Notes: a model not told the origin generated them from the sequence alone. A stretch of 64,000 nt of DNA from Pseudomonadota bacterium (GCA_947459825.1 CANHFH010000003.1:1-64000), one strand, 5' to 3'; positions 16,908 through 26,543 are shown, numbered from the stretch's first letter. A program made the numbers and translations.

Positions 16908-18254
16908 ATGTCGCAGCAGGTCGATCCTACGCGGATCCCGGGGCTGCAGGCGGTGGTCGCGGATGCGCTCGCCGAGGCGCGCCGCCTCGGCGCCTCGCAG
17001 GCCGAGGCGGACGCGAGCCTGCAGCAGGGTCTTTCGGTCACGGTGCGTCTCGGCGAGGTCGAGACGGTCGAGTACCAGCGCGACCGTGGCCTCGGCGTCA
17101 CGGTCTACTTCGGCCAGCGCAAAGGTTCCGCGAGCACCGCCGACCTGTCGCCCGAGGCCGTGCGCGACACCGTCGCCAAGGCCTGCGCGTTCGCGCGCCA
17201 CACGGCCCTCGACGACTGCGCGGGCCTCGCCGACCCGGCGCTGCTCGCGCGCGATCCGCCCGACCCCGGCCTCGACTTCCCCTGGGACATCACGCCCGAG
17301 GCGGCGGTGGCGCTCGCGCTCGAGTGCGAGGCCGCCGGACGCGCCGTCGATGCGCGCATCGCGAACTCCGAGGGCGCGAGCGTCGGCTCGCAGCGCGGCG
17401 TGCGCGTCTACGGCAACAGCCACGGCTTCCTCGCCGGCGACTGCGCCACCAGCCATTCTTTGAGCTGCGTGCTGCTGGCCGGCGAGGGCGACGACATGCA
17501 GCGCGATTACTGGTACGACACGGCGCGCGACCCGCGTGACCTCGCCGCCGCCGCGGCGATCGGCCGCACCGCCGGCGAGCGCACCGTGGCGCGGCTCGGC
17601 GCGCGGCGCCTGCCCACCGGCAAGGCGCCGGTCATCTTCGCCCCCGAGGTCGCGCGCGGCTTCATCGGCCACTTCGTGTCGGCGATCCGCGGCGGTGCGC
17701 AGTACCGCAAGGCGACCTTCCTGCTGGATGCCGCCGGGCGGCAGGTGTTCCCCGATTGGGTGCGCATGGACGAGCGTCCGCACCTGCCCAAGGGTCTTTC
17801 GACCACTTGGTGGGACGGCGAGGGCGTGCGCACCCGCGACCGTACGCTGGTGCAGGGCGGAGCGCTCGAGGGCTACCTGCTCGGTACCTACGCGGCGCGC
17901 AAGCTCGGGCTAGCGAGCACCGGCAACGCCGGCGGCGTGCACAACCTGCTGGTGGAGCCCTCCGCGGGCGCACCCTCGCAGCGCGAACTGCTGCGTCGCA
18001 TGGGCCGCGGCCTGCTCGTCACCGAGCTCATGGGGCAGGGCGTGAACGGCGTGACCGGCGATTACTCGCGCGGCGCCACCGGCTACTGGATCGAGGACGG
18101 CGCCGTCGCTTTCCCGGTGCAGGAGATCACCATCGCCGGCAACCTCAAGGACCTCTACCGTGACCTCGTCGCGATCGGCGGCGACATCGACCCGCGCGGC
18201 GGCATCCGCACGGGGTCGGTGTGGGTCGGCGGGATGACGATCGCCGGCGAGTGA
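16908..18254 (+). CDS. pmbA: Metalloprotease TldE/PmbA
   Basis: A 448-residue partner of TldD in the heterodimeric TldD/TldE protease. It has the U62 peptidase fold without the HExxxH zinc site, as expected for TldE. Visible blocks are TVRLGEVETVEYQRDRGLGV, GASVGSQRGVRVYGNSHGF and the C-terminal GVNGVTGDYSRGATGYWIEDG with ITIAGNLKDLYRDL. The gene diverges from yjgA with a 46-bp gap, the order seen in other gammaproteobacteria. The putative extended -10 lies six bases before the ATG. Confidence 0.95.
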   Translation: MSQQVDPTRIPGLQAVVADALAEARRLGASQAEADASLQQGLSVTVRLGEVETVEYQRDRGLGVTVYFGQRKGSASTADLSPEAVRDTVAKACAFARHTALDDCAGLADPALLARDPPDPGLDFPWDITPEAAVALALECEAAGRAVDARIANSEGASVGSQRGVRVYGNSHGFLAGDCATSHSLSCVLLAGEGDDMQRDYWYDTARDPRDLAAAAAIGRTAGERTVARLGARRLPTGKAPVIFAPEVARGFIGHFVSAIRGGAQYRKATFLLDAAGRQVFPDWVRMDERPHLPKGLSTTWWDGEGVRTRDRTLVQGGALEGYLLGTYAARKLGLASTGNAGGVHNLLVEPSAGAPSQRELLRRMGRGLLVTELMGQGVNGVTGDYSRGATGYWIEDGAVAFPVQEITIAGNLKDLYRDLVAIGGDIDPRGGIRTGSVWVGGMTIAGE

Positions 18255-18296
18255 TCGGCGGGCGACCGGTGTACGCCCGGCGCGCGCCCCGCGGTC

Positions 18297-19529
18297 TCAT
18301 TCCGGCTGCGCGGCCACCAACTGACCGAGCGTGCGCTCGCCGAGCGTGCTGTCCGACGCCGCCTGCAGTTCGGCCTGCAGCGCATCCACCGCGGGCAGCG
18401 GCTTGGCCTGCTCATGGTCCACCAGCGTGCTGCGCGGATTGCGCACCGTGCGCAGCACCTCGCGCAGCGTGATGTGGTCGATGTCGCGGCCCGGCAGCCA
18501 GGCTTCCGTCTCGTCGGCGGCCAGCAGCCGCGACTGTTCGAGGATGCCCGCCACCTGCGCCACGGCGATGCCCGGTACGCGCAGCGCGCGGGCGAGCCCT
18601 TCGTTGTCCCAGCGCCGGGCGCCCTGCACATGCGAGCGTCCGACCAGCAGCATGATGCGCAGCGCGAGATCCTCCGTCTCCGCGGCCGACAGCCGCAGCT
18701 CCACGAGGCCTAGCCGCAGGTAGCCGGGGTTCTGCAGGTAGAAGGACACCTGCACGCCGATCAGCAGCATCAGCCAGCCGGCCCAGGTCCACACCAGCGC
18801 GGCGATGATGAGCGCGAAGCCCGCGTACACGATGGTGAGGCTGCGGGCATGCGTGTAGAGATCGGCGAACACCTTCGAGACCAGCCACCACAGCAGACCG
18901 GCCACCAGCCCGCCGCCGATCGCCGGCAGCCAGCGCACGGTGGTGTTCGGCACGAAGCGGTAGAGCGCGATGAAGAGCGCGGTGATCATCAGCGGCGGCG
19001 CGATGCCGAGCCCGAAGGCGAGCACCAGCAGCACGGGCCCCACGATCACCAGCACCAGGTACTCGGCGATGCGCCGGCCGAGGGTGCGCGGCTGCTCGAC
19101 CCGCCAAAGATAATTGAAGCTGTCCTCGACCTTCTGGATGGTGCCCATCAAGGTCCACAGCAGCAGCGCGAAGCCGAGCGCACCGACCACGCCGCTCGAC
19201 ACGCCGTCCACGAAGGCCATGACGCGCGCGGTGAGCTCGGCCGCCGCCTCGCCCACGGGGCGGAAGAACTCCAGCACCAGCGGCTCTAGGTCGCGCTGCG
19301 CGCCGAACACCTTGAGCACCGCGAAGCTGAAGGCGAGCAGCGGGATGAGCGCGAGCAGGGTGTTGTAGACGAGCCCCATGGCGCGCAGGTTGACGTCGCC
19401 GAGCGCGAGGTCGCGGATCACCGCGTAGGGGTAGCGCAGCAGCCGCAGCGCGCGCGCCGGCAGGCCGTCGCCCTGCGTATGGCGGCCCCAGAGCCAGCCG
19501 TCGAGCTGCCGCCAGGGGGTCTCGTGCAC
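18297..19529 (-). CDS. YihY/BrkB family inner-membrane protein (UPF0761)
   Basis: A 410-residue membrane protein with about six hydrophobic segments between residues 35 and 270 (LGDVNLRAMGLVYNTLLALIP, later MLLIGVQVSFYLQNPG). This family was once called RNase BN by mistake; its function is not settled. The soluble C-terminal part (about 280-410) includes a winged-helix-like stretch (WDNEGLARALRVPGIAVAQVAG), which longer members have. The start is GTG, 13 bp after the purC stop, so the two genes may be co-transcribed. Confidence 0.88.
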   Translation of the reverse strand: MHETPWRQLDGWLWGRHTQGDGLPARALRLLRYPYAVIRDLALGDVNLRAMGLVYNTLLALIPLLAFSFAVLKVFGAQRDLEPLVLEFFRPVGEAAAELTARVMAFVDGVSSGVVGALGFALLLWTLMGTIQKVEDSFNYLWRVEQPRTLGRRIAEYLVLVIVGPVLLVLAFGLGIAPPLMITALFIALYRFVPNTTVRWLPAIGGGLVAGLLWWLVSKVFADLYTHARSLTIVYAGFALIIAALVWTWAGWLMLLIGVQVSFYLQNPGYLRLGLVELRLSAAETEDLALRIMLLVGRSHVQGARRWDNEGLARALRVPGIAVAQVAGILEQSRLLAADETEAWLPGRDIDHITLREVLRTVRNPRSTLVDHEQAKPLPAVDALQAELQAASDSTLGERTLGQLVAAQPE

Positions 19530-19542
19530 GCGCCGCGTCCTG

Positions 19543-20454
19543 TCAGCCGAGGGCCGGGCCGGTGAGCCGCCGCAGCGCTTCGAGGTACTTCTCGCTGGTG
19601 CGGCGGAGGATGTCCGCCGGCAGACGCGGCCCGGGCGCGGTCTTGTCCCAGTCGAGGGTCTCGAGGTAGTCGCGCACGAACTGCTTGTCGAAGGACGGCG
19701 GGCTGATGCCGGTGCGCCAGGTGTCGGCGGGCCAGAAGCGCGAGGAGTCGGGCGTGATGACTTCGTCGATGAGGGTCAGCCGACCGGCGGCATCGACGCC
19801 GAACTCGAACTTGGTGTCGGCGATGATGATGCCGCGCGCCGCCGCGTGCGCCGCCGCGAAGCCGTAGAGCGCGAGCGCGGTGTCGCGCATCTGCGCGGCG
19901 AGCGGCGCGCCGACGAGGCGTTCGACCTCGGCGTAGTCGATGTTCTCGTCGTGCTGGCCTGCGGGCGCCTTGCTGGCCGGGGTGAAGAGCGGCGTGGGCA
20001 GGCGCGCCGCCTGCTCGAGCCCGGGCGGCAGCACATGGCCGCAGACGGCGCCGGTGCGCTGGTAGTCCTTCCAGCCCGAGCCGATCAGATAGCCGCGCAC
20101 CACGGCCTCCACCGGCAGCGCGCGCAGGCGCTTCACGACCACCGCACGGCCCGCGAGCATGGCGCGCTCATCCGGGTCGAGCCGCAGCGTCTCGAGGCCC
20201 ATGTCCGACAACTGGTTCGGCACGATGTGGGTGGTACGGCGGAACCAGAAGTCCGAGATCTCGGTGAGCACACGGCCCTTGTGCGGGATGGGGTCGGGCA
20301 GCACCACATCGAACGCGGACAGGCGGTCGGTGGTGACGATCAGCATGTGGTCGGCGTCGACCTCGTAGATGTCGCGCACCTTGCCGGTATGCAGCCGGCG
20401 CAGATGGCGCAGGGCGGTCGTGTGCACGGTGGGCACTGGGTCGATGTCAGCCAC
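19543..20454 (-). CDS. purC: SAICAR synthase (phosphoribosylaminoimidazole-succinocarboxamide synthase)
   Basis: A 303-residue enzyme joining aspartate to CAIR in purine synthesis. Diagnostic stretches are [54 protein letters not shown] and [12 protein letters not shown]. It belongs to the longer (about 300-residue) type rather than the E. coli-sized 237-residue one. The start is GTG with GGGAG upstream on the minus strand. purE and purK lie on the same strand 3 kb away. Confidence 0.97.
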   Translation of the reverse strand: MADIDPVPTVHTTALRHLRRLHTGKVRDIYEVDADHMLIVTTDRLSAFDVVLPDPIPHKGRVLTEISDFWFRRTTHIVPNQLSDMGLETLRLDPDERAMLAGRAVVVKRLRALPVEAVVRGYLIGSGWKDYQRTGAVCGHVLPPGLEQAARLPTPLFTPASKAPAGQHDENIDYAEVERLVGAPLAAQMRDTALALYGFAAAHAAARGIIIADTKFEFGVDAAGRLTLIDEVITPDSSRFWPADTWRTGISPPSFDKQFVRDYLETLDWDKTAPGPRLPADILRRTSEKYLEALRRLTGPALG

Positions 20455-20511
20455 GCGGTCTCCCGTTCTGCCGGCCGTATGCCGGTGATCGCCCGGCGGT
20501 CAGCCGGGGAT

Positions 20512-20520
20512 TGCTAGTAT
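20512..20520 (+). promoter_or_regulatory. Extended -10 TGC-TAGTAT directly before djlA
   Basis: TGC then TAGTAT, followed by six bases and the djlA ATG. The layout is the same as before pmbA. The hexamer is weak (four of six). Confidence 0.35.
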
Positions 20521-20526
20521 TGCAGC

Positions 20527-21498
20527 ATGAAGTGGGGCGGGAAACTCGTGGGCGGTGCGTTCGGGGCGCTGGCCGGCGGCCCGGTGGGGGCCATCCTGGG
20601 CCTCATCGCCGGCCATCTGGTCGACGACAAGCTTGCGGGCGATGCCGGCGCCCGTGAGGCGCTGCGCCGCCGTCCCCTGCACCGGGTCGAGGACGCCGGT
20701 GTCGTCGAGGACGAGTCCGACGACGAGGGCGAGGCGGTCGGCGACCCCAAGGCGGTCAACGCGCTCTTCTTCCAGGTCACCTTCGAGGTGATGGGCCATG
20801 TGGCCAAGGCCGATGGCCGGGTGTCGGACGAGGACATCCGTGCGGCGCGCTCGGTGATGACCGAGTTCCGTCTGCGCGAGGCGCACATCGCCGAGGCGAT
20901 CGCGCATTTCACCGCCGGCAAGGATCCGGACTACGAGCTCTCGCGCGCGGTGATGGCGCTGCGTCGGGTGTGCGCCGGACGCCCCGACCTGCTGCGCAAC
21001 TTCCTCGAGATCCAGCTGCGCACCGCGCTCGCCGCCGACGACCTGCGTGGTCCGGCGCGTCCGATGTTGATGCGCGTCGCGGCCATGCTCGGCGTCGGCG
21101 GGCTGGAGTTCGCGCGGCTTGAGACCGTGCTGCGCCAGCGCCAACGCTCGCGCGGCGGTGCCCGACCCTCCGCGGGTGCGGCAGGCGCGTCGGGTGCAGC
21201 GGGCGCACGCCCGGGCGGCGGCAGCCGCAGCGGGGGACGCGCGGAGGGCGCGGGACGGGCGCCGGGCGCCGTGCCGCGCATGTCGCTGACCGAGGCCTAC
21301 GAGGTGATCGGCGTGCGCGCCGGCGCGGGCGACGAGGCGGTGGTCAAGGCCTACCGCCGTCAGCTGTCGCGGCACCATCCTGATAAGCTGCGCGCCAACG
21401 GCCTGCCCGAGTCCATGCTCGAGCACGCCAAGCAGCGCACGCAGCAGATCATCGAAGCCTGGGACATCATCCGCGCCGCGCGAGGGATCAAGCCGTGA
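20527..21498 (+). CDS. djlA: Co-chaperone DjlA
   Basis: A 323-residue membrane-anchored DnaK co-chaperone. A Gly/Ala-rich N-terminal membrane helix (residues 4-34, with GxxxG repeats) is followed by a TerB-like domain (about 75-190, [17 protein letters not shown]), a low-complexity linker of Ser/Gly/Arg/Ala (200-250) and a C-terminal J domain with HPD in [13 protein letters not shown]. It may tune envelope-stress signalling through DnaK. Its TGA overlaps the GTG of rpe by 4 bp, an unusual pairing. Confidence 0.94.
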   Translation: MKWGGKLVGGAFGALAGGPVGAILGLIAGHLVDDKLAGDAGAREALRRRPLHRVEDAGVVEDESDDEGEAVGDPKAVNALFFQVTFEVMGHVAKADGRVSDEDIRAARSVMTEFRLREAHIAEAIAHFTAGKDPDYELSRAVMALRRVCAGRPDLLRNFLEIQLRTALAADDLRGPARPMLMRVAAMLGVGGLEFARLETVLRQRQRSRGGARPSAGAAGASGAAGARPGGGSRSGGRAEGAGRAPGAVPRMSLTEAYEVIGVRAGAGDEAVVKAYRRQLSRHHPDKLRANGLPESMLEHAKQRTQQIIEAWDIIRAARGIKP

Positions 21499-22190
21499 CC
21501 GCCGAACGCACATCTGCCCGCAACGCGCCCTGGATCGCGCCGTCCATCCTGTCGGCCGACTTCGCGCGGCTCGGCGCCGAGGTCGAGGCGGTGCTCACCG
21601 CCGGCGCCGATGTCATCCACTTCGACGTCATGGACAACCACTATGTGCCCAACCTCACGGTCGGGCCGCTGGTCTGCGAGGCGCTGCGCAAGCACGGCAT
21701 CACGGCGCCGATCGATGTGCACCTGATGGTGCGTCCGGTCGACCGGTTGATCGCGGATTTCGCCAAGGCGGGCGCGACCTGGATCAGCTTCCATCCCGAG
21801 GCCAGCGACCACATCGACCGCAGCATCGCGCTGATCCGTGAATTCGGCTGCAAGCCCGGCCTCGTGCTGAACCCGGCGACCCCGCTGTCCTGGCTGGACC
21901 ACACGCTGCCGCAGCTCGACCTCGTGCTCTTGATGTCCGTGAACCCGGGCTTCGGCGGTCAGGCGTTCATCCCTTCCACGCTCGACAAGATCCGCGCGGT
22001 GCGCGAGCGCATCGAGGCGTCGGGACGCGCGGTACGGCTCGAGGTGGACGGCGGCATCAAGGTGGACAACATCGGCTCGGTGGCCGCGGCGGGCGCGGAC
22101 ACCTTCGTCGCCGGCTCGGCGATCTTCGGCAGCCGCGACTACGCGGCGACGGTGCGCGCGATGCGCTCGGCGATCGCCGCCGCCGGCTGA
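21495..22190 (+). CDS. rpe: Ribulose-phosphate 3-epimerase
   Basis: A 231-residue TIM-barrel enzyme of the pentose phosphate pathway interconverting ribulose 5-phosphate and xylulose 5-phosphate. [59 protein letters not shown] and [10 protein letters not shown] contain the metal and catalytic residues. The GTG start overlaps the djlA stop, and the usual start APSILSADF is only 16 residues in. The 3' end overlaps the opposing crp-like gene by 52 bp. Confidence 0.96.
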   Translation: MTAERTSARNAPWIAPSILSADFARLGAEVEAVLTAGADVIHFDVMDNHYVPNLTVGPLVCEALRKHGITAPIDVHLMVRPVDRLIADFAKAGATWISFHPEASDHIDRSIALIREFGCKPGLVLNPATPLSWLDHTLPQLDLVLLMSVNPGFGGQAFIPSTLDKIRAVRERIEASGRAVRLEVDGGIKVDNIGSVAAAGADTFVAGSAIFGSRDYAATVRAMRSAIAAAG

Positions 22191-22885
22191 GCGGCCGACG
22201 AGCGCACCGCACCCGGCCGCACGCCGAAGACCACCACGGTCTTGCCGTGGGCGCGCAGCAGGCCCTGCTCCTCCAGCGACTTCAGCACCCGGCCCGCCAT
22301 CTCGCGCGAGCAACCCACGAGCCGCGAGAGCTCCTGCCGCGACACGCGGATCTGCATGCCCTCCGGATGCGTCAAGGCCTCCGGCTCGCCGCAGAGGTCG
22401 ATGAGCGCGTGCGCGATGCGCCCGCTGACATCCACGAACGCCAGGTCGCCGAGCTTGCGGTTGGTGCGCTCGAGCCGCAGCGCGAGCTGCGCGGCGATCT
22501 CGGCCATCAACGACGGCGTCTCCTGCGACAGCGCGCGGAAGCGCGCGTAGGGCATCTCGGCGATCTCGCTGCGGCCGCGGGCGCGCACGAAGGCGCTGCG
22601 GCCGTGGCCGGGCCCGAACAGCCCCATCTCGCCGAAGAACTGGCCCTTGCCGAGGTAGGCGAGGACCATGTCGTCGCCTTCGTCGTCCTCGATCATCACC
22701 TCGACCGAACCCGACACCACGAGGAACAGCGACTCGGGCGGTTCGCCGGCGCTGATGAGCAAGGTCCGGGACGGCACGACGCGGCGCCGTGCGTGCTCGA
22801 TGAAGCGCTGCACACCCGGCGAAGGTGCGGTGGACGCGCGCGCCGGCAGCGCACGGGGGGCGACGGTGCGGGGCGGTGGTGTCAT
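22139..22885 (-). CDS. clp: CRP/Clp/Vfr family transcription regulator
   Basis: A 248-residue regulator. The cyclic-nucleotide domain (about 25-140) has [20 protein letters not shown] with the Arg-Ser pair that contacts the phosphate in CRP, and the HTH (181-203) is [21 protein letters not shown], nearly the recognition helix of Xanthomonas Clp and E. coli CRP. After the usual end (VVVFGVR) there is an extra Ala-rich tail of about 25 residues, whose last 16 are encoded antisense to the end of rpe. Its ATG overlaps the coq7 stop. Whether it binds cAMP or c-di-GMP cannot be told. Confidence 0.88.
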   Translation of the reverse strand: MTPPPRTVAPRALPARASTAPSPGVQRFIEHARRRVVPSRTLLISAGEPPESLFLVVSGSVEVMIEDDEGDDMVLAYLGKGQFFGEMGLFGPGHGRSAFVRARGRSEIAEMPYARFRALSQETPSLMAEIAAQLALRLERTNRKLGDLAFVDVSGRIAHALIDLCGEPEALTHPEGMQIRVSRQELSRLVGCSREMAGRVLKSLEEQGLLRAHGKTVVVFGVRPGAVRSSAAQPAAAIAERIARTVAA

Positions 22886-23529
22886 AGCCAGCGGCTGGTG
22901 GTGGTCATGACCTTGGCGGTGGCGCGCATCGCTTCGCGCACCGGCACCGGCAGCTCCTGCCCGCCGGCCGCGCGCGCGGCGGCGCCGTGTGCGGCCTCGT
23001 CGTCGCGCATCACCTGCAGGACCGCGCGGCTGCGCGCATCGGCGGCGGGCAAGCGCTCGAGATGCGAGTCGATGTGGCCCTCGACCTGACGCTCGGTCTC
23101 GCTGACGAAGCCGAGGCTGGTGCGATCGCCCGCGAGCGCCGCTGCGGCGCCGATCGCGAACGATCCGGCGTACCAGATCGGCCCGAGCAGGCTCGGGCGC
23201 GAGCCGAGCTCGCGCAACCGCTGATCGCACCAGGCGAGGTGGTCGGCCTCCTCGCGCGCGGCCTGCAGCAGCCAGTCACGGACCTCGGGACGCGAGGCGA
23301 AGGCGGCCTGCCCGTGGTAGAGCGCCTGCGCAGCCACCTCCCCGGCATGGTTGACCCGCATCAGGCCGGCCGCGTCGCGCCGTTCGGCGTCGGACAGCGG
23401 AGCCTCGGGCAGGGTCGCATCGCCCTTGGGGCGGGGCATCGGCCGGGTCGCGAGGGGTGGCGCGAACACGGCGCGGAGCGCCCGATCAAGGGAGCCTAGG
23501 ACAGGGTCGAGGAGGTGGCTTTCGCGCAT
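22882..23529 (-). CDS. coq7: Demethoxyubiquinone hydroxylase Coq7
   Basis: A 215-residue di-iron monooxygenase performing the last ring hydroxylation of ubiquinone synthesis. The iron ligands fall in [37 protein letters not shown] and [11 protein letters not shown]. It is used instead of UbiF, which fits the presence of only ubiH and ubiI at 30617-33198. A perfect TATAAT lies five bases before the ATG, so the mRNA may start on the start codon. It is followed by the crp-like gene with a 4-bp overlap. Confidence 0.95.
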   Translation of the reverse strand: MRESHLLDPVLGSLDRALRAVFAPPLATRPMPRPKGDATLPEAPLSDAERRDAAGLMRVNHAGEVAAQALYHGQAAFASRPEVRDWLLQAAREEADHLAWCDQRLRELGSRPSLLGPIWYAGSFAIGAAAALAGDRTSLGFVSETERQVEGHIDSHLERLPAADARSRAVLQVMRDDEAAHGAAARAAGGQELPVPVREAMRATAKVMTTTSRWL

Positions 23530-23534
23530 GGCAC

Positions 23535-23540
23535 ATTATA
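23535..23540 (-). promoter_or_regulatory. -10 box TATAAT directly before coq7
   Basis: A perfect TATAAT five bases before the coq7 ATG on the minus strand. The expected start site would leave no 5' leader. No good -35 is seen. Confidence 0.5.
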
Positions 23541-23688
23541 GGTCGGCCGCCCGAGGGTCTTTCTTGAGGTCTACGCGGCCGCCCTCCGCCCTGTTTTACA
23601 TATGGAATCCACTAGGTGGACGGTCCGAGGGGGTGTCCGTGCCGGGTCCAGGTGTCTGGCGCCGGGTGCGGGTGCCTTGCAGGAGGTT

Positions 23689-23717
23689 TTGCAAACACCT
23701 CGCGGCTTGAGTACACT
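23689..23717 (+). promoter_or_regulatory. Sigma-70 promoter of rplM-rpsI
   Basis: TTGCAA (23689-23694), a 17-bp spacer and TACACT (23712-23717), giving a leader of about 60 nt before rplM. It overlaps a short inverted repeat (GAGGT...ACCTC, 23683-23701). The rest of the 254-bp gap between coq7 and rplM shows only another small hairpin (TCCAC-TAG-GTGGA near 23608). Confidence 0.55.
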
Positions 23718-23783
23718 TCCGGCCCTTTTTCGGGACTCGCGACCCGTGGGTTTTGGACTGTCCGTCGCGAGCGGAGACACTTA

Positions 23784-24212
23784 ATGAGCACCGTTTTTGC
23801 CAAGCCCGCCACCGTCCGTGGCGACTGGTTCGTCGTCGATGCCTCGGGCAAGACCCTCGGTCGCCTGGCCAGCCAGATTGCGCTGCGACTGAAGGGCAAG
23901 CACAAGGCCGACTACAGCCCGCACGTCGACATGGGCGACCACATCGTCGTGCTGAACGCCGACAAGGTCCGCGTCACCGGCGCGAAGATCACCGACAAGA
24001 TCTACTACCACCACACCGGCGCCATCGGCGGCATCAAGTCGATCGCCCTCGGGAAACTCCTCAAGGAGCACCCCGAGCGTGTGATCCAGTTCGCCGTCAA
24101 GGGCATGCTGCCGAAGACCACGCTCGGTCGCAGCATGTACCGCAAGCTGCATGTGTTCGCGGGCGACAAGCACCCGCACGCCGCGCAGCAGCCGAAGCCC
24201 CTCAACATCTGA
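23784..24212 (+). CDS. rplM: 50S ribosomal protein L13
   Basis: A 142-residue large-subunit protein that binds 23S rRNA early in assembly. [53 protein letters not shown] and [18 protein letters not shown] are unmistakable. GGAG lies about 9 nt before the ATG. It is followed after 17 bp by rpsI, the universal pairing, and transcription probably continues into a tRNA-Gln gene. Confidence 0.98.
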   Translation: MSTVFAKPATVRGDWFVVDASGKTLGRLASQIALRLKGKHKADYSPHVDMGDHIVVLNADKVRVTGAKITDKIYYHHTGAIGGIKSIALGKLLKEHPERVIQFAVKGMLPKTTLGRSMYRKLHVFAGDKHPHAAQQPKPLNI

Positions 24213-24229
24213 TACGCCAGGAACCCCGA

Positions 24230-24619
24230 ATGCCCGCCACCAACTACGGCACCGGCCGCCGCAAGACCGCCACGGCCCGCGTGTTCCTCAAGCCCGGCTC
24301 CGGCCGCATCACCATCAACGAGCGCACCATCGAGAACTTCTTCGGTCGCGAGACGGGTCGCATGATCGTGCGCCAGCCGCTCGAGCTGACCGAGACCCTC
24401 GGCCGCTTCGATGTGAACGTGACGGTCGCCGGTGGCGGCATCACCGGCCAGGCCGGCGCCATCCGCCACGGCATCACCCGCGCGCTCATCGAGTATGATG
24501 AGACCCTGCGCCAGCCGCTGCGTGTCGCCGGGTTCGTCACCCGCGACGCGCGCGAGGTCGAGCGCAAGAAGGTCGGCCGTCGCAAGGCCCGCCGCGGTCC
24601 GCAGTACTCGAAGCGCTGA
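24230..24619 (+). CDS. rpsI: 30S ribosomal protein S9
   Basis: A 129-residue small-subunit protein whose C-terminal tail reaches the P-site tRNA. The start [50 protein letters not shown] and the terminal [17 protein letters not shown] are all typical; the final Lys-Arg pair that contacts tRNA is intact. It follows rplM and is 35 bp from the tRNA-Gln gene, with no terminator between. Confidence 0.98.
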   Translation: MPATNYGTGRRKTATARVFLKPGSGRITINERTIENFFGRETGRMIVRQPLELTETLGRFDVNVTVAGGGITGQAGAIRHGITRALIEYDETLRQPLRVAGFVTRDAREVERKKVGRRKARRGPQYSKR

Positions 24620-24654
24620 TCGCGGGGTCGCCTGCGCCGTCCGCACTCGATTCT

Positions 24655-24728
24655 TGGGGGATCGTCTAGCGGTAGGACAACGGACTCTGACTCCGTTTAC
24701 CTAGGTTCGAATCCTAGTCCCCCAGCCA
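24655..24728 (+). tRNA. tRNA-Gln (anticodon CTG)
   Basis: The acceptor arms TGGGGGA (24655-24661) and TCCCCCA (24718-24724) pair, G24725 is the discriminator and CCA (24726-24728) is encoded. The anticodon stem ACGGA/TCCGT (24680-24684 and 24692-24696) encloses the loop CTCTGAC with CTG at 24687-24689. GGTTCGAATCC forms the T loop. It matches E. coli tRNA-Gln closely. No separate promoter is visible, so it is probably cut from the rplM-rpsI transcript. Confidence 0.95.
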
Positions 24729-24733
24729 AAAAG

Positions 24734-24769
24734 AAGGCCCGCATCGTGCAAACGGTGCGGGCCTTTTTC
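24734..24769 (+). terminator. Intrinsic terminator after tRNA-Gln
   Basis: A 10-bp stem AAGGCCCGCA / TGCGGGCCTT with a 12-nt loop, followed by TTTC. A-rich sequence on the other side means it can also stop the minus-strand yghU transcript. Confidence 0.88.
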
Positions 24770-24788
24770 TTGATGTGCGGCCGCCCGA

Positions 24789-25658
24789 TCAGGCGGCGGG
24801 CGGTGCGTCGAGGTCGGCGGCCGAGTGCCGTTCGTGCAGCTGCGTGGCGGCATCGCCCCAAGCGCGGTTCACGCGGCGGCCGCGCTCCACCGCCGGTCGC
24901 GCGGCGATGCGTTCGGCCCAACGGCAAAGATTGCCGTACGACCGCACCTGCAGGAACCCGCCCGCGCCGTAGAGTTCGCCCATCGCGAGCACGCCATACC
25001 AGGGCCAGACCGCGATGTCGGCGATGGAATAGGCGTCGCCCGCGAGCCAAGGCGTTTCGCCCAGGCGTCGGTCGAGCACATCCATCTGGCGCTTGGCTTC
25101 CATGGCGAAGCGGTCGATGGCGTACTCGATCTTCTCCGGTGCGTAGGCATAGAAATGCCCGAACCCGCCGCCGAGGTAGGGTGCGCTCGCCATCTGCCAG
25201 AAGAGCCAGTTGAGGCACTCGGTGCGGCCCGCGCCGGAGGTCGGCAGCAGCGCGCCGAACTTCTCGGCGAGATAGAGCAGGATGGAGCCCGACTCGAACA
25301 CCCGGGTCGGCGGCTCGGTGGAGCGGTCGAGAAGGGCGGGGATCTTGGAGTTCGGGTTGACGGCGACGAAGCCGCTGCCGAACTGGTCGCCTTCGGTGAT
25401 CTTGATGAGCCAGGCGTCGTACTCGGCGCCGGTGTGCCCCATCGCCAGCAGTTCCTCGAGCAGCACCGTCACCTTGACCCCGTTCGGGGTGGCGAGCGAG
25501 TACAGCTGCAGCGGATGGCGGCCGACCGGCAGCGCCTTGTCGTGGGTGGCGCCGGCGATGGGTCGGTTGATGGCGGCGAAGCGGCCGCCGCTGCCCTTCT
25601 TCCATTCCCAGACCTGGGGCGGCTGGTACTGCGGGGCGCTGTCGTCGGAGGCGCTCAT
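24789..25658 (-). CDS. yghU: YghU-like glutathione S-transferase
   Basis: A 289-residue two-domain glutathione-S-transferase of the YghU/Nu class, which has disulfide-bond reductase activity. The N-terminal extension (QYQPPQVWEWKKGSGGRFAA), the thioredoxin-like segment NGVKVTVLLEELL, AVNPNSKIPALLDRS, the ESGSILLYLAEKFG block and the C-terminal WLAGDAYSIADIAVWPWYG all fit. The start MSASDDSAPQ is 8 bp after the rpiA stop, so the two genes probably share a transcript that ends at the hairpin at 24734-24769. Confidence 0.93.
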   Translation of the reverse strand: MSASDDSAPQYQPPQVWEWKKGSGGRFAAINRPIAGATHDKALPVGRHPLQLYSLATPNGVKVTVLLEELLAMGHTGAEYDAWLIKITEGDQFGSGFVAVNPNSKIPALLDRSTEPPTRVFESGSILLYLAEKFGALLPTSGAGRTECLNWLFWQMASAPYLGGGFGHFYAYAPEKIEYAIDRFAMEAKRQMDVLDRRLGETPWLAGDAYSIADIAVWPWYGVLAMGELYGAGGFLQVRSYGNLCRWAERIAARPAVERGRRVNRAWGDAATQLHERHSAADLDAPPAA

Positions 25659-25666
25659 GGTCGGGG

Positions 25667-26326
25667 TCAGCCGAGCGTGCGCACGCCGGCGGCGCTGCCG
25701 ACCAGCACGACATCGGCGGGCCGGTGCGCGAACAGGCCCACCGTCACCACGCCTGCGATGCCGTCGATGGCGGTCTCGAGCGCGGGCGGATCGAGTATGC
25801 GCAGGCCGTGCACATCGAGGATCTGGTTGCCGTTGTCGGTCAGCACGTTCTCGCGCCACACCGGCTGGCCGCCGAGCTTGATGAGCTGCCGCGCGACATA
25901 GGAGCGTGCCATCGGGATGACCTCGACCGGCAGCGGGAAGCGGCCGAGGACATCGACGACCTTGGATTCGTCGACCACGCAGACGAACGTGCGCGACGCG
26001 GCGGCGACGATCTTCTCGCGGGTGAGCGCGGCGCCGCCGCCCTTGATGAGCCGGCGGTGGTGGTCGGTCTCGTCGGCGCCGTCCACATATACCTCGAGGT
26101 CGCCGGTGCGGTTGAGGTCGAGGACCTCGATGCCGGCGGCTTTGAGCCGGGCGGTGGAGGCGTCCGAGGAGGAGACGGCGCCCCGGATGCGGTCGCGCCG
26201 CGAGGCGAGCGCGTCGATGAAGAAGTTGACCGTGGAGCCGGTGCCGACGCCGATGACCGCGTCGTCGTCGACGAACCTGAGCGCCGCCTGCGCCGCCGCC
26301 TGCTTGCCTGCCGAGGAGTCCGTCAT
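25667..26326 (-). CDS. rpiA: Ribose-5-phosphate isomerase A
   Basis: A 219-residue isomerase interconverting ribose 5-phosphate and ribulose 5-phosphate. Standard motifs are [15 protein letters not shown] (phosphate loop), [38 protein letters not shown] and [13 protein letters not shown]. It works in the same pathway as rpe at 21495. It opens a two-gene unit with yghU. The region upstream holds the lysine-rich mini-gene and its terminator, so rpiA must have its own promoter just after that hairpin. Confidence 0.97.
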   Translation of the reverse strand: MTDSSAGKQAAAQAALRFVDDDAVIGVGTGSTVNFFIDALASRRDRIRGAVSSSDASTARLKAAGIEVLDLNRTGDLEVYVDGADETDHHRRLIKGGGAALTREKIVAAASRTFVCVVDESKVVDVLGRFPLPVEVIPMARSYVARQLIKLGGQPVWRENVLTDNGNQILDVHGLRILDPPALETAIDGIAGVVTVGLFAHRPADVVLVGSAAGVRTLG

Positions 26327-26372
26327 GGGCGATTCCCCCGTGTTTTCCAGCCTTTTCCGTGACCCTAAATGA

Positions 26373-26396
26373 AGATGCCCGCTTTCGCGGGCATCT
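26373..26396 (-). terminator. Terminator of the lysine-rich mini-gene
   Basis: A perfect 10-bp stem AGATGCCCGC / GCGGGCATCT with a four-base loop (GAAA on the minus strand), followed on that strand by TCATTT. A smaller hairpin (GATCC...GGATC, 26444-26457) lies right after the mini-gene stop codon. Confidence 0.7.
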
Positions 26397-26457
26397 CCTT
26401 TCTTACCAGAAGCGGTGGTGAGACTTGCGTCACGCCCACCGAAGATCCCGAGGGATC

Positions 26458-26508
26458 TTACTTCTTCTTGGCGGCTTTCTTCTTAGCCTTCTTCTTGGCC
26501 TTGGCCAT
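26458..26508 (-). CDS. 16-residue lysine/alanine-rich mini-protein
   Basis: An ATG-to-TAA frame encoding [16 protein letters not shown]: ten lysines, five alanines and the initiator Met. On the minus strand it has GGAGAA about 7 nt before the ATG, a candidate promoter (TTGTTT, 16 bp, TATACT) and a terminator 60 bp after the stop, giving a monocistronic transcript of about 170 nt. The composition resembles histone-H1-like tails and the tail of the SET protein at 56259. The role is unknown; nucleic-acid binding is a guess. It could instead be an sRNA carrying a chance frame, but the ribosome binding site argues against that. Confidence 0.6.
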   Translation of the reverse strand: MAKAKKKAKKKAAKKK

Positions 26509-26543
26509 GTTGGTTCTCCAGTTACGGGTTAGTCCCGGGGCCG

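Noticed and set aside
14922-17783. Very long minus-strand open frame of about 950 codons
   Set aside because: Only the first-named part (14922-16025, purK) is coding; the rest is antisense to purE-yjgA-pmbA in another frame. High GC keeps alternative frames open, and the translation is Arg/Ala-rich without any domain.
18258-18281. CGGGCG...CGCCCG hairpin between pmbA and the YihY gene as a terminator
   Set aside because: The stem is short and neither strand has a T-run; in this GC-rich DNA such repeats are common.
24655-24728. tRNA-Gln as an integration (att) site
   Set aside because: No integrase, direct repeat of the tRNA 3' end or foreign-looking region follows; ordinary genes flank it.
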